Assembly (NCBI GenBank): GCA_022661535.1
Contig: JAKULF010000013.1
Span: forward strand, 682,001 to 746,000
DNA from: Eutypa lata
Taxonomy: Eukaryota > Ascomycota > Sordariomycetes > Xylariales > Diatrypaceae
Direction: 5' to 3'
Length of the DNA: 64,000 nucleotides
A program made the translations under genes and the position numbers. Positions 49,201-62,608 of the stretch are shown here, in pieces. The stretch's first letter is position 1; the number at the start of each line of letters is the position of its first letter. Under the pieces are notes generated by a model. The model saw nothing but the letters and a program-made list of their open reading frames with translations, did not search any database and had not been told where the DNA came from.

Positions 49201-50627
49201 CCAATCCGGGAAGTGGGTTCCGCTATCACCACCACGTGCGCCGTACGTATGTAGACCGCGTGCAAGCAGGGACCAGGAAATGGCATCGTCCATCCCATCC
49301 CATCCCACATCGTGCATGATGCAGCTAGGAGATTTTATTTATTTCTCGGTTATGTATTATAAGAGAACATAACACGCATAAGAACATGCATTATCACCAG
49401 GGGCACAAGACAATGATTATAATAAGCGAGCCTATCAAGGACTCGCCCACGAATTTTCATTTTCAAATTTTTTTTGTAAGTGAAGGGGTTTAAACCATTA
49501 ACTACTGAGTGGAAACTAGAAAGCTAGGTAGAGAGACTGAGTGGTATGTATGTGTAATTTCCCTTATTTTTTTTTGTTTGAGAGCAGATCTCAGATTTGT
49601 TGTGTAGAGGTAAACTATAGAAGAGGAAAATAGTAATAAAGAAAAGGGTATAAGAGGGTATATATCTAGCCAGCCAGCAAAAAAACCAGACCCCGCGACG
49701 AAACACATATAATAGTTACTACAGCGGAGATCCTTCTCTCGGCAAGAATGATGAGATATCGACGATAACGCCCCACAAAGTTGTTCCTCCAACATCGACA
49801 AAAATATCTGGTACAGTATTTCGCTTGCTCTCCCCCAAATGTACCAGTGGATATCCAATCCACTCAAAAAAACAAAAACAAACCCCAACGCAAATGTTCA
49901 TTATAACACTCTCATGGTCCAGTGAGGCAATAGCTCATGACCGGTGCATCAAGACGATAGGAGGCGCCAAGTGCACAAAATAAAATCCTCCTCCGTATAA
50001 ACCCCAAAAACAATAATGCTGTCCCGCGCAAAAGTAGTATTAATCAAAATCCACTTTCCGCAAATCCCAACTTTTCTATTCCCGAAAATGGTCCCGTGAA
50101 ACCTTCTAACGCTCGTTTCTTCGTCAGCGGGCTTGCGCGTGCGGGCGACGTAAACAAAAAATAAAAAAGGTATAAGTGTCGCTCCGCGTGCGATCTCTCG
50201 CTCGCTCATCTCCTCCTTCCTCGATCTGGGGTATCATAAATAAAAGAACAAGGAAACACAATCCAGGCCCTTCTCCAGTTCGATGCATAATAAAAAAAGG
50301 TGCCCCGAGGCAGCGTGTAATATGACAGTGAAAGGAAACCGTAGACGTCCTAGCATGGTCATGCGCCAATCCGGTAGTGGTATAGTGACCCAAAGCAGGA
50401 AATCCGTTCCTATTAGTACACGATGGCTACGCCATCTTTTTTTGTGTTTTTATATGATGGGGCCTGAATACGGCCTAAGGTGTGGTGAGGTATTAGATCC
50501 AGTGAGGTGTGGATGGATCCAGACATGGTATATGGTATAAGGTATAATAGATAGGGTCCGATGACATAAGAAACCTCGGATTCCTCCTGGCAAGTGGAAA
50601 GATGGAAGACCGGGATCCATGGGATAT
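40206..50627. other. Gene desert with simple-sequence words
   Basis: More than 10 kb without a recognisable gene on either strand. It contains (CCAT)n at 42827-42849, GGGGA repeats near 44907-44930, a long T run near 46580-46600, and many ACCTACCTA/GTAGGTA/CATACATA/TGTATGTA words from 42.8 kb on. ORFs here are short and follow the repeats. Confidence 0.55.
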
Positions 50628-51899
50628 CTAAGCGGTGGGCTTCTTGAGGATATCCTCGCAGTTGGCATCAAAACGGAGATTCCAAAGGCGCACGGATTGC
50701 ATGAAGCGCTCAGTCTTCTCCAACTCTCTCTCACGGCCAAACATGGTCTCAACGAACTCGACTCCAGAGTTTTTACCAAGCTCGGCCGAGCTCTTGCGCT
50801 TGGTGGCTCTTAGCATGGGGGCTTCGCATCTCTTTAGCAGGGACCGGAGCTTGTCCATCAAGCGCTCACCACTCTCGATGAAATCCTCAAGCATCTCCTT
50901 GTTCTCCTGGGCTCTAACCGTGGGGATCACTTCCTCGGAACGCTTGACCTTTCCGGAAAGTTGGATAAGGAGAAGCCAAAGTTCACCGGCGACGTCCGCG
51001 ATGGGAGTTGACGGTCCATGGTGGTAAACGGTCCAGTCGTAGACCCACTTGCCTAATGAGTTGGCATCGAAGACACTACCTAGGAGCATGATGGGTTCCT
51101 CGGTGGGATCCCAGTTCTTGAGTGAGTAGCCAGCTGGGATCTTATGCTTCTTCGCGTCAGCCTCTGTTGCTTTAGCGGGAGGTACAGCGGCCTTCTTCTG
51201 TTGAGAGATGGAGGGGCGCGTGGTTTGAGGACGAACGGGTGGCGCGTGACCAGTCGTGGAAGATGCATGACGAACGTGTGTTCGTGTGTGGTTGCCGAGC
51301 CTGGTGGCTGATCGCGGCGGCAATTCTTCATAGCGGGCGTGCTCTGTCCTCTCTTTCTCTAAATAGACCGGGTAGACCTGTGGGTAGTAGTAGTGATCAG
51401 TTCCATGTCCCGCAGCAGCAGCAGCATAGTGGTGACGATCCCCGTGTCTGCCTCTCCCATCCTGAGCAAGCAACACATAGGTGACGCCGTGGACCTCAAC
51501 TAGTTCGTCCTCGTCGGAGTCCCCATAAGAGGCCCGATAATAGGAATAAGAACGGCGGCGCTCGCGTTTCGGCGGATGATGATGTTCATGTGGAACCCTA
51601 GAGAAACTTTGCTTTCGCGGTGCACTCACTTTCGGGCTAGGGCCTGCGCCGCCTGTAGCGTACTCGCCGTTACTTCTGTAGCGTGGTGAGAAAGCTGTCG
51701 AAGGCCGGAAGTCATTGAAGCCACTGCTGGCGCCGCGAACGTGAGCTCGGGTGGCCGGTCGCTGGGGTGTCTTGGCCGCAGGGTAATAATTGCCGCCGTA
51801 GTGGTGGGGGGAGGGGGTCGGCGATGGACTGTGAGAGCTGTAGTAGTTGTTGTTGTAGTCTCCACGTGGAGTGGTACCATACGGTGACCCGTAACTCAT
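50628..51899 (-). CDS. Conserved uncharacterised fungal protein with disordered N-terminal half
   Basis: A single uninterrupted exon of 423 codons starts at ATG 51899 and ends at TAG 50630-50628. Residues 1 to about 130 are Ser/Pro/Tyr/Gly-rich. Next come an Arg/Ser/Tyr segment, an acidic patch (DSDEDELVEVHG) and a short alanine run coded by GCA/GCT repeats near 51412-51429. The last 170 residues look folded and are the part I recognise as conserved among filamentous ascomycetes. Marks are KNWDPTEEPIMLLGSVFDAN, GKWVYDWTVYHHGP, GELWLLLIQLSGKVKR and a helical end with LWNLRFDANCEDIL. Homologues are often labelled hypothetical or by misleading cell-wall names. There is no signal peptide or membrane helix, so it is likely intracellular. 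Function is unknown. It stands alone between two long gene deserts. Confidence 0.9.
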   Translation of the reverse strand: MSYGSPYGTTPRGDYNNNYYSSHSPSPTPSPHHYGGNYYPAAKTPQRPATRAHVRGASSGFNDFRPSTAFSPRYRSNGEYATGGAGPSPKVSAPRKQSFSRVPHEHHHPPKRERRRSYSYYRASYGDSDEDELVEVHGVTYVLLAQDGRGRHGDRHHYAAAAAGHGTDHYYYPQVYPVYLEKERTEHARYEELPPRSATRLGNHTRTHVRHASSTTGHAPPVRPQTTRPSISQQKKAAVPPAKATEADAKKHKIPAGYSLKNWDPTEEPIMLLGSVFDANSLGKWVYDWTVYHHGPSTPIADVAGELWLLLIQLSGKVKRSEEVIPTVRAQENKEMLEDFIESGERLMDKLRSLLKRCEAPMLRATKRKSSAELGKNSGVEFVETMFGRERELEKTERFMQSVRLWNLRFDANCEDILKKPTA

Positions 51900-54800
51900 C
51901 TTCCTAGATTTTGCGATGTCTCGCAGACATCCAAAGCACTACAAACAACTTTTCTCGACTCGACTCGGAATCTCCAATCGCCCCCGTCGGCGATGTCGTG
52001 GTATCGATCGAAATGTTGTCTTTTTTGTTGATTTTCCCAAAATATCTCAAAATCGCGCCTGTGTCGTGACGCGGAGGAAGTGACCCTGTCACCTTGGTAT
52101 GTGGTCGGTTTGAAGAGGAGAAAAGAACCTTCTTCTGTATGATAACATGTCAAGATTTATAGTGTCAATATCCCCCGGCTAAGGAAGACTTGGGCATCAA
52201 AGTCGATGAATCGTCGACTTTGATAGGGAAAATGTGCTAGTGACTTCTGGACTGTTCGATGTCCAGAATCAAGTAATCGATTGAGAGAATGAGTCGATGA
52301 ATAATCAATGGTAATTGTGATTGTAGTCAATAAATATGGCAAAAGCCAAAGCTGGGAAAAAAATAAAAAGTGTGAATCATGGGGGTGGTTGGGCAATGAT
52401 GGCTTTTAATAATATTATTGTGGTGCGAGGATGAGTCGGACTAGTCCACCGCGCCCTGCTTTGGGTACTAACGAGGGTACCACTAAAATTTGAAAGACAG
52501 GGGGAGGGGTGGTCAAGGGGGCAAGGGTGCCCTGTTGAGAGTGAAAAAAAAGTGAAGAAAAAAAAAGGAACCTTGGATTGTTTTGGGCGCCAAGATTGTT
52601 ACTTTCGTAATGGAGGGGGAGTGAGAAATCCAAAGTCCCGTCTTTAGTAATACACCCCCTAGGAATGAGGGGGCAAGGGGGTAACAGAGGTTCAGGTGGG
52701 CAAGCCTCTTTCTTGCTTCTGAGTACGTAGTTAGTGCTAGGTACTCCTAGAACCAGCCACAACGTCCCAGGCTCTTCTTTTTCGCACTTTGCCCCCCCAA
52801 AAAGGACCCCCCGGAACCAAAGCTAACCGGACTGTCGGGTAGGTATTGGTTAGGCGGGTGCTTGTCGTACCCGTCGGGCTTAGCAACCTTCTGGTCGCCC
52901 GTCTGGTGCGTTCTATTGCTCTCAGTGGTCGGTTGTCGCTCACTATTCAGCTCCTATTGCAGCGGATCTTGACGTTTTTTATTCGCTGCAATTCTTGGAG
53001 TCACTACTGCTGACTGCAGTGATGTGTAATATCGCCTTTCAAAATAGGAGCAAATTGAGGCAGAGCAATAGCATAATTGCATCTGTATGGTGCGATATTC
53101 CAGGAACAATGATCTGTGGATGCAAATGTAACAGTGATCATTAAAGTTGACTCAGCCACCTTCTGCTTGATTGAATATTAGTCATTTGGCTGGGGTCTTG
53201 ACGTTTGATAACTTTCAAGGCCTGTCGCTATTATCCATGCTCGAGGATCGCTTTGTTTCTGAATCCCCCTGTCGAGAAAAAATTTTCGTTTTCGTTTTTG
53301 AGCTTTTGCCGGAGATCAAATCGTAGTGTATTAAAATGTTGGTAGCCTGATGGCTAGGGGCTCCCGGAATATCCAAGTCTTGACAAGGTTTAAGGGTCGC
53401 TCCAAAATTACACTGGCCCTTTAGCGAAATTGTATTGTACTCGGTAGCGTCGCCGACACGAAACTTCTTATGGACGTCCCCGCGGAAAGCGGAAGGTCAG
53501 GTCAGTCCCAGCAACACGGGCCGTATAAGAGAATTTTTTTTCAAAGATTTATGGGATCGTCAATTAAAGATCCATCGTCAGCCCTTGTCGTAAAAAGATA
53601 TCGTTGAGGCGCAATCCGCTAGGCAACTGAAATACGTCGGCAATTCGTAATTGATGTTGGGATTTGACGATAAACGACGAGATGCACTGGCCACAGATGG
53701 GTCCGAAGCTTCCGTTCGCTCCGTCTTGAATTGATCGATCCGGTTAGATTTGGCCGTGTACCGAGTATTTGAACGGCTTGAGAACCCGGTGTCGAACTGG
53801 ATGGAACTATGTAGATAGGCGAAGCAATATTAACTGCGCAACTTAACGGCGACAAACGTCGATTTATGATTTCGGGGATAGCGGAGATGAGAACAATGGC
53901 CTCTCAATTGTTTGATTGGAGCGCAGGTTAGGCAATGTTGGTTTGTGCCGGTGAATAGTTAATAGTGATACTTGTATATGCCGCAAAGCAACGTTTGTAA
54001 ATTGCGAAAACCCAACTAGTGGCAACTTGATCGAACCGGTCTTAATCAGTATCCTTTCGTGAATGAAAGGTAATGAGGATTCTAATAGCGCGTGGTATGC
54101 GAATTGATTTGTTTGTCAGTATTTGCGTCTAATACAGCCAATACACTTGGTTGCTTGACAGGTTGAGCGCGGGGCCTTGTCCATTAAAGTATTCGGAAGA
54201 TGCTGCAGTAGGTATGTATGCGGCAAGGTAGTAGCAGTGGAGATTCATGTGACGATGGCCCGGACCTGTTTGACGCATCTGCAAGTCAACGGAACGCGGG
54301 GTATGTATTTAGTTTGCCTACGTCGTCTCCTCGCTTCCACCATGGAAATGGATAAGAAAAAATGAACAATGACGAAAACTAACGAGAACTATGATTGATG
54401 CTAAAAGACTTGGATTCCATCCCATGTAGGTATAAGTATGGAAGAATCAGTCATCCGGAAGGCGGCAGGTTTATTGCGTGGTTTATTCGCCCCCTCAATT
54501 CACTCACTACCTATCCATACTTTCCTGTCACACACCTGCTGTTTATTCCCTCTCTGTAGTAGTATTATTGGGTAACAGTAACGAGAAGCGATAGGCAACC
54601 TCCGAGATACCTGTGTGCGTACAACATGTATTTGCTTAACAGCTAACCCACGTATATGTTATGTTGCCTTGCGTGAATACAGGACTTACTACTATCACGA
54701 TGGTTCCTTGCCTTATCTTGACCTACTACCATATACCTAGCCACCCAGCCTCCCTATTTCCATCTTACCAGATCGATCAACTTTAGCGCCTAGAGCTCTT

Positions 54801-57800
54801 AGATATTTACTTACCACTTGAGATTCGGTCGCTTTCCATCGGTGACACTGACTAGTGACCCCAAACCTGAACCACGGAGCCCGGTGTGATAAGAGTATTT
54901 ATCATTGGAGAGACATTGACAAACTTGGTGTTGATTAAAATTCTTACACACCATCGTTGAATGCTCAGTGCTCAGACTCTCATCTCATCGGTCTCTCATC
55001 AGCACATACCTATCTGACTGAGTAAGCATGGAAGCGAGCGAATGTGCACCTTTACAATTTAGGGTGCCATCCAGCGCTTAGAGAGTACTAGGTATATGGT
55101 TAAATATCACTAATGTATGGATAAAGCTTGAGGTGACTTTCTACCATGTGCCCAACCTTACTCCAACCACCTTCCGGGCGGGGACCGCTGTCATTCGTGG
55201 ACGGATTGGACTGTCTCGAGAAACGACGTAACCCCGCGTCAAGAATGAACAGCGTTGCTCGAAATAGTTCATGGTCATATGCATCTCCCCTCTCGTGCAT
55301 GGCGGGGGAAACTAAGTGGAAAACGTGGGAGACCGCTACCCGTGTCCACTACGGGGCCTAAACTTTGCCAATCATCGTCGATTCTCATAGCTGCAATCGA
55401 CAAAGATCAGAGATTGACCCTGCGTATGCTGGGTCAATCACTACCTAGTCTAACCTATGCTTGCATCATAACCCCATTTCCCACAATGGCCTTCCTTGTT
55501 ATGCCCTAAACAACCAGACAACCTACAGGCCCAAGCCTACCAGCCTTACCACCTGCATTGCAAGGCTTGGATTATGAGTATCATTGGTTATTATGCAGTC
55601 GTAGCAATTGTTTGGTGAGCAGCCTGCCAGTGAACATGCAGACATGGTATCCGTTTCAGCCTTTCTATTTTGAATCATGGCATGTTAAATTACTCGCATT
55701 AGTTAGCCTTTCCGGCGTAGAAGACGTCACTAGTGATGAATTAAGATAGCTGCTTATCAACTTACACATACCTATTAACTAGATTGTGATCTCTAAACAA
55801 GAATGACAGGATGAATCTTGTAAAACTTGCTGGAAATGAAACTGGTTGTCATGTGGTACCTACAGGTTAACTATGCGCCGCCTCATACGTTTCGTTTCGT
55901 GTAGTTACATGCAAACATTGTTTAATTGTGTCAAACAAGACCTTGCACCCGTCAGAACTTATTGATAACAGACGCGTTTTTCGTCCACCTCTGATTAATT
56001 ACTACGATCTCCTAAGATCAAACAGTTGGTCAATGTGTTGGTGGCAAGGGAGTCCTGTCTTACTTAGCACCGAGATCTCGGTGTTATTCTCCCCATCCCT
56101 TGTTGGTACATTATCGTATCCGATAGATATCTCCGGGACGTGCTCACCTGGCATGGCAGCCTGGCAGCCTGGGTGGTAGATTCATGGCGTTTTGTGCTGA
56201 TGCTTGGAAGTGGCCGAGCTTGCCGAGCTGCCGAATCGGGGTTATCAGTTATGAATCATTCCGAGATTTGTAGCGACTCTATGTATGTAGGTAGACGAGA
56301 AATGAGCCGTGGAAGAGCCTCAATGCCTGAAACATAGAGGATCGCTTTGGTGCACAGATCAGCATCCCCGTGGGATGCCCTGTACTACCCGCGAGGTGTT
56401 GAAACAAGCTATGTATCTTCTCGGTTGAGCCTCTTGATATGACTTGCATTGCGACATGCAAGATAAGAACTCTGGAGGAAGGACATCCATCATGTCGACA
56501 CCTGCCGCTCTAGATCCCCTAGTTATCGTACATACCTACATTTTATCTTGTAGTCATCTTAAACAAGCTCCCCCCCCCTATTTAACGTGTAAATTGCATG
56601 CATACACACACACTGTTACTAGATCGCTGTGTCTCCATACAGTACGGCCTGGACTGTTCTTAGCAAGATAAAGCCGCATGGCTCTTTTACAGCCGGTGGA
56701 CCAACTTTGTCCTTGACGGAGATTACATCCACTGCCGCGGGTCTGTCCAGCAACGGATCAGTTATTGGCGTCTTTTTCTTCCCTTCTTAGCACCCGCACT
56801 GGCCATTTGGCATTAGCTCACTCTGCATTTACTACACCGGTAAAGCCACACCTTATGATGGTGCCCCGGTTATCTTCCCGTCCTTCTAGAACTGCACCCC
56901 CCTTCCCTCTGCTGCCCTCCCTCCCCTAGTTCATTCACATGAAGGCTATTTTCAACAGGCCAGGTGGCTTGAGCGTACCCTGCTCACTAAAGTGATACCC
57001 TTGTCATCCTATCTCGGTGAATGCCCGCGCATAACTGCCTAATATATGTAAGTCGTAAAAAACTTTTTTATGTTCCTCCTTTTCGCTCTCTACATAGATT
57101 GATTACCCCTTTCGAATCGACCAGACAGAAGCAGGCATTAATTACATATCTGCGTACCCCTCTCGTTCGCTCGCGCAACTAAACATTCCTCGCTATGTCA
57201 GGCATGGCATCGTCATTGTCATCATCGGCCAGGCCGTTCTCCTTTGAAGAAAAGAAACTGTGACTCATAAAAACTGACGAGCAGCTGTGCGTGCCTTGTT
57301 ATGTAGGTATGTGTGTGCGATGGGATGTACATACAATATATGCCCTGATGCCCAATGCCTGTGGGCGGAGGAAATCCGTCCTGCAAATCTGTGTGGTCAA
57401 TGGCGGTCAATCTCAGGCCAAGCTTGCATGGCTGATTAGTACCCACCTTCCGATTGGCCGGGACGGGAATTCCTCAACAGCCAGCAGCCAGCGAATGCTT
57501 CCCTTTTCGAGCCACAAATTTTTTTTTTTGGAGGCTTTCCTGGCGAAACGGAACGCTAGAGCGCGTTCCTTCCCCTAACCCAACAGCTAGTGACATGGTA
57601 ACAGCCAGGTTTCAGCCATTCATATAACGAAGACCGCTTCCCGCTCCACCCAAGGCCGACCGCTTTCGAGGCTGGGCGTGGTTTGATGATGTGTGTCAAC
57701 AAAAAAATTAAAATACATAAAAAAAGAACCACGCCCACCGAAAATAGGAGCCCTTCCTAGACAATCAACCGCCTTGTTTCTGTCTCGCGAGAGGGGCAGC

Positions 57801-60800
57801 AGCACCAGCAGCCAGCAGCTCGAGGACATCCCGGGCCCTTTGTTCCTGTTCCTCCGCTCACCGACTCTTGGAGACGGATGCCAGAGCGACGATATCGCTA
57901 ACTATGACTATGCAGAGTTTTGCACCCAGGTCGCCCTGCCTCCGGGCGGTTGACTTCATGCCTTGCAGAGGACAGGTAAAGGTACATGCACGTCGTCGCG
58001 GAGTGACGCCCGAAAGGTAATGCGACCCTGGTCGGCTACCTGTGACGTAGCGCGGCGCACAAAAATTTTAAGATCGTGAGAAAAAAACCAAAAATATTGT
58101 AGTCAATATATATCTTAAGCGCCAATTTTCCCTAATAATAGGTACGAAGTGAAGGCACATCTAGTCAGTTTGTAGGAACGAGCGCATCACGTAGTCCAAT
58201 GCGACCATCCATCAACCAGTCAAGCCCAATCACGAGAACAATAAGCCGTAGCTGGGCGAAATTTGGTTTTTAATATCACAGTCCCTATATTATCGTCCGG
58301 AGCCTGCTTTTGCATTCCTAAGCCCAATGGCACGAGAAGTCGCATTCGTTGGACATGAATCTCTGTAGGATTGTTGGTCCATGGTGTGGTGTGAGGTTGT
58401 CGTCTGGTTAAACCTATCAAACATATCGTATTCACACCACTCCGAGATGGACAGCAGCCCAACCGGAGGCGCGGTTCGACCCGCACGTGTGAATGACGAA
58501 AAGCGCTGATACTTCTGCGCCTGGCCACATCCATTTATCGTGTCTTCCTCCATTGTTCGAATTATTCTCGAACAATGTTTATCAATTAATTCATGTTACT
58601 ACCCCCTCTTCGTAAAGTGGTTTTTAACCATACTCCCGCGGGCTGTTTCTTCAGAAGTGAAGCGTTAATGGTGTCAATTTATCACGGCATATGATACGCC
58701 AATCTATCTACCCTATCGTATTTGGCAACCCGAATTAGGGACCTGGGCTACCTCTCGTACCTACGAAGATCCGCGTAGATTGGACACGAAGCAACGTTGA
58801 ATAATTTGGCCGAGCGAGCGGTGCACCCGACCCGTATAGGCTGCCTCTTTTTTGTCTTTCTTTCTTTCGGCGTTAGATATCCTGGTCTGCGCTCGCTTGA
58901 ATGAGCTTTTACCTTTTTAACATGACGTTACACTAACGACTGGAGCTCATGGGGTTGTTTTATCTCGGGGGATATTTAGCGAGGTACGGATGGAGACTCT
59001 ACCTACATGAGTTTCCACAATCCCCTGCGTACTCATCGCCAGATTCCTCGATTCCCTATAGATTGGCATGATCTAGTCTCACCTTCTCCTGAGTTGGCAT
59101 TTGGAGCAAGCGATTGCAGGATTTGGGACCACCCCTCCATTATCTACGATCCAGCCAGCAAGAGAAGATAGAAAAGACGTCAACTTGACCCGACTATTTG
59201 GAGAGTCGATGCTTGTTGACGTGTCACTGATCACTAGCTTCCACCTACAGTTATGAGATATGTATGTAGGTAGATACTTTAGTCCGCTAGGAGTAGCGCT
59301 ATTCCAGTCACTACCTAGTTTAGTCCCGAGACGCACCGTTTTTGTGGCTGTGTGTCCCCTTGTCATTATAATATCTTTAATTTTGATATAAAACATGTGA
59401 AAATAGCATTCTGCTGCCAGCTCTGTCAGGGCCGGCCTACATCTATTATACGTCGGTATATATCTAAGATGCATACATAAGGTAGCCTTGCTTACATACC
59501 TACATTCATATAGGTATACAATATGCACACCTGTATGTTGGATTTGAATATTACATTGCATTAGGTACCTACATGATGTATGCAGTCTACCTTCGTTGGT
59601 TGGTAGGTATTGTGCTAGGTATGCTATAAGATGCATACATACAAACAGATATACATACGCGTGCATGTATGTATGTACACTACCTAGCTAATTCAGCGCG
59701 ACTCAACGGGCGGACTAACGGGAACCTCGGCCGGCCTGATGTCGCTGTTACCTACACTAGGTACCTAGGGCTGCTAGGTCTACCACACACATACCTACAT
59801 CCTACATACGTACATACAGTAGGTAGGGCTCGCCACACCTCAGGTTAAGGTTCCAAGATGTTCCGGAATGTTGCCGCATTTTGACGTCGTTCCATTATGA
59901 ATCGCAAATTGCCCTACCATTTTACATACAAACTGACAAACAACAATGCCATTCTCCAACATGTGACTGACATCTAGTTAGTATTTTTCTACCCAAAAGC
60001 ATGGTTATGACATCATACTTCCCAACAATTCGCATAATGCTGGGAAAGCGGGAAAAGACCAGGGGGTTAAAAGAGTGATTATGTAACTACCCCTCAGCCC
60101 CTCTATTCTTTCAGCCCCCCAGCCCCATGCTGCCACGCCCGGCCCCTCCAGTTCAGCCATACCTACATGTATGTATGCTAAGTACCTACGTACATACCTA
60201 CCTGCAATTGTGGCGTGTGGGGTCATTCATTCTTCGGCACCAAAATGACAAATCCAGAATAGTTACATACATAGCAGCGGAGCCATGCCCGGATAGGCCC
60301 TTTTTACTAGTACATACATGTAGTAGCGTTACAGGCTCATAGGTTAAAATAAAAAATGGTGGCCGCGAATGCGACGTGGGATATTCATACTCAATCACAC
60401 TGAATCACATTTGGAGTAAGCCCTTAATGCCAACAGCCCTACACCATCTTCTTCTTTTTTTATCATCTCCATCTCCATCTCCAAAACACATTTTAGATTT
60501 TTATGGTAGGTCCGTCACCTGAATTCCAGTTCTCGATATTTCCCAGGCTTTGCCGTTCGTTAGTTACCTAGCAGCCTAGGTAGGTAGGTAGTTAGGTAGT
60601 TAAGTAGTCATCAACTCACGAGATACGGTCGGTGATGCTATCGCTGACTGTGTAACCTTGGGTCGGTTAGAACACTTATAACTGGGTATGGATATGTGAT
60701 ATGATGGGACTGCCACCGCTGTTTTATTTTAGAACTACCGGTGGATGGATGACTCACATAATATCTAACCTACCTACCTACCTATCCCAATATACCGCAA

Positions 60801-62608
60801 CTTATTGGGCAGCTAGGTTAGTCGCTGGCGCTTGACCTCCCTTCCTACCTAGGTCCCTTCCGGAAGCTAGGGGTGATCGAGGCCCCAGCGTCGCACGCAA
60901 TATTCTCGCCACTTGTGCGCCGCGCAATGAGAATGAGAATGAGAATGACAGTGAGAGTGAGCAAAGCAACCAAGGAAGCAAGCAGTGCAATACCAACCAA
61001 ACTAAAAATCCGCGCAAGCTGCTTCTACCTGCCTCGGTGCAACAAGCAGGTAGGATGATATGACGACTACACTCCTAGTGGGCTATTCTGGGTGACTCCG
61101 AGATTGGGTGGAATGGGGTCCGTCATCATCCATCAATCAATCATCCATCATTTATCTCCCGATATGATTGATTGAACGATGGGTTGGTTCACCAACCTCC
61201 CTATTTACGCCAGGATCACTTGAGCTGAACAAGGCAGCAGTCGTTGCAAGGTCCCGTTCCCGCCGTACCATTCGAGGAGCCGGATTAGCCGATTAGATTG
61301 CATTGCATCGCATCGCGTCGGAACTTTTCGGTGTGCCACCCACATCTTGCATCTGGCATCCCACCCCATCGCGTGCGGCTCTGCTTGTGCTTGTATGCAC
61401 CTATGCGTAGATGCTACTCGTCGTCGGCTAGCCTTGCGATTTAAGTGCTTGCTCATCCATCCACCGAATAGAGTGAATCACTGCGTTACATGTAGGTGGG
61501 TTGCTTGCTATCTGACTCGACTTACTTTTCTTACTCCAATCCCGAACCTATTTCCCTCCCTTTGGTTGCCTCCCATTCTAGTCACCTGAATTCACCAACT
61601 AGGTATGAGGGAGGTATACCCTCGGACCTGTTGAGTTGCGCGTATAATGTCGCCTCGAAAGCAGGCCCACAATTGGCGGCGGACGAAAGTCCGGCGGCAC
61701 TATCGTTGCGCGTTGCCGGTCACTCAGCCTCCCGGATTCCAAACGTGCCGGCCTATCGCCACGACGCGATTGCCAATGAATGAGTCACCACGTACTTATG
61801 TTCACCCCCCGAACCTGAAGTCAGTGCTTCGATCCGAACCATACTGTGCAGTTGAGGCTCGTGAGTAACATTAGGGGCTTACCAATGGAGTTAAGTTGAC
61901 TTTGTTACGCAAGATATGGAACAGATTATTTCCCGTAGCTAAGCAGCGCAATAAGCTAGGTCGTTAACAAAGGGACCTTACCTGTGAATAATAGGGACGT
62001 AGACATGTATGAAGTAAGCAGACGGGTTGTCTAGATCGGGCGATCTTGGTATTAAAAGTATCACATATAGGCTCCAGCGCGTCGGGTGTGCTGGCTGGCA
62101 ATATGTAGCTGCTACCATATCAGCGCCTAATAATATCCCTTTCGTCTACCTGCGCGTGAACTATTGTTTTGTTGGATCAGTTTCTGGTGAAGTGATAAGT
62201 GATTGGATAATTCGATGACATACTCGTTACCTCCATAACTTCTTTCACGGGGCGGGACCTTGCCTAACTGGAGGAGGAGAGCTGACAATACCCCAATTTC
62301 TTCATTAACCGTTTAGGCCTGCCGTTCAGGTCATGGGATGGGAGTGATAACAATTTATATTTACGTTAGGCTTGTATGCTTTAGGGCTTCGTCCGTTGTA
62401 GCAACTGTGATATATCACATCCATTTCACCTGAACCTAACCTATCCATCTACAACTGTATGGCTAGTGCCACGACAGGAATCCCTCCCGGGTTCCTCAAG
62501 AAAGAATCGAAAATGGCGCAGGGCCAAACCGCAAGCTTGAAGCCGCTGCCAACCATTAAGCCCCGGCCCTAGTTAGGGGGGCAATGGCACCCATCTCCCG
62601 CTACTTGA
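51900..62608. other. Second gene desert with simple-sequence words
   Basis: More than 10 kb with no recognisable gene. The first few hundred bases are the promoter side of the 50.6-51.9 kb gene. GTAGGTA and CATACATAC words are densest at 59.2-60.8 kb (for example 60576-60600 and 60768-60785). The longest ORF (59079-59666, minus) is made largely of such repeats. Confidence 0.55.

Noticed and set aside
59079..59666. 195-codon minus-strand ORF
   Set aside because: It is largely made of CATACATAC/GTAGGTA repeats, which lack stops in that frame.
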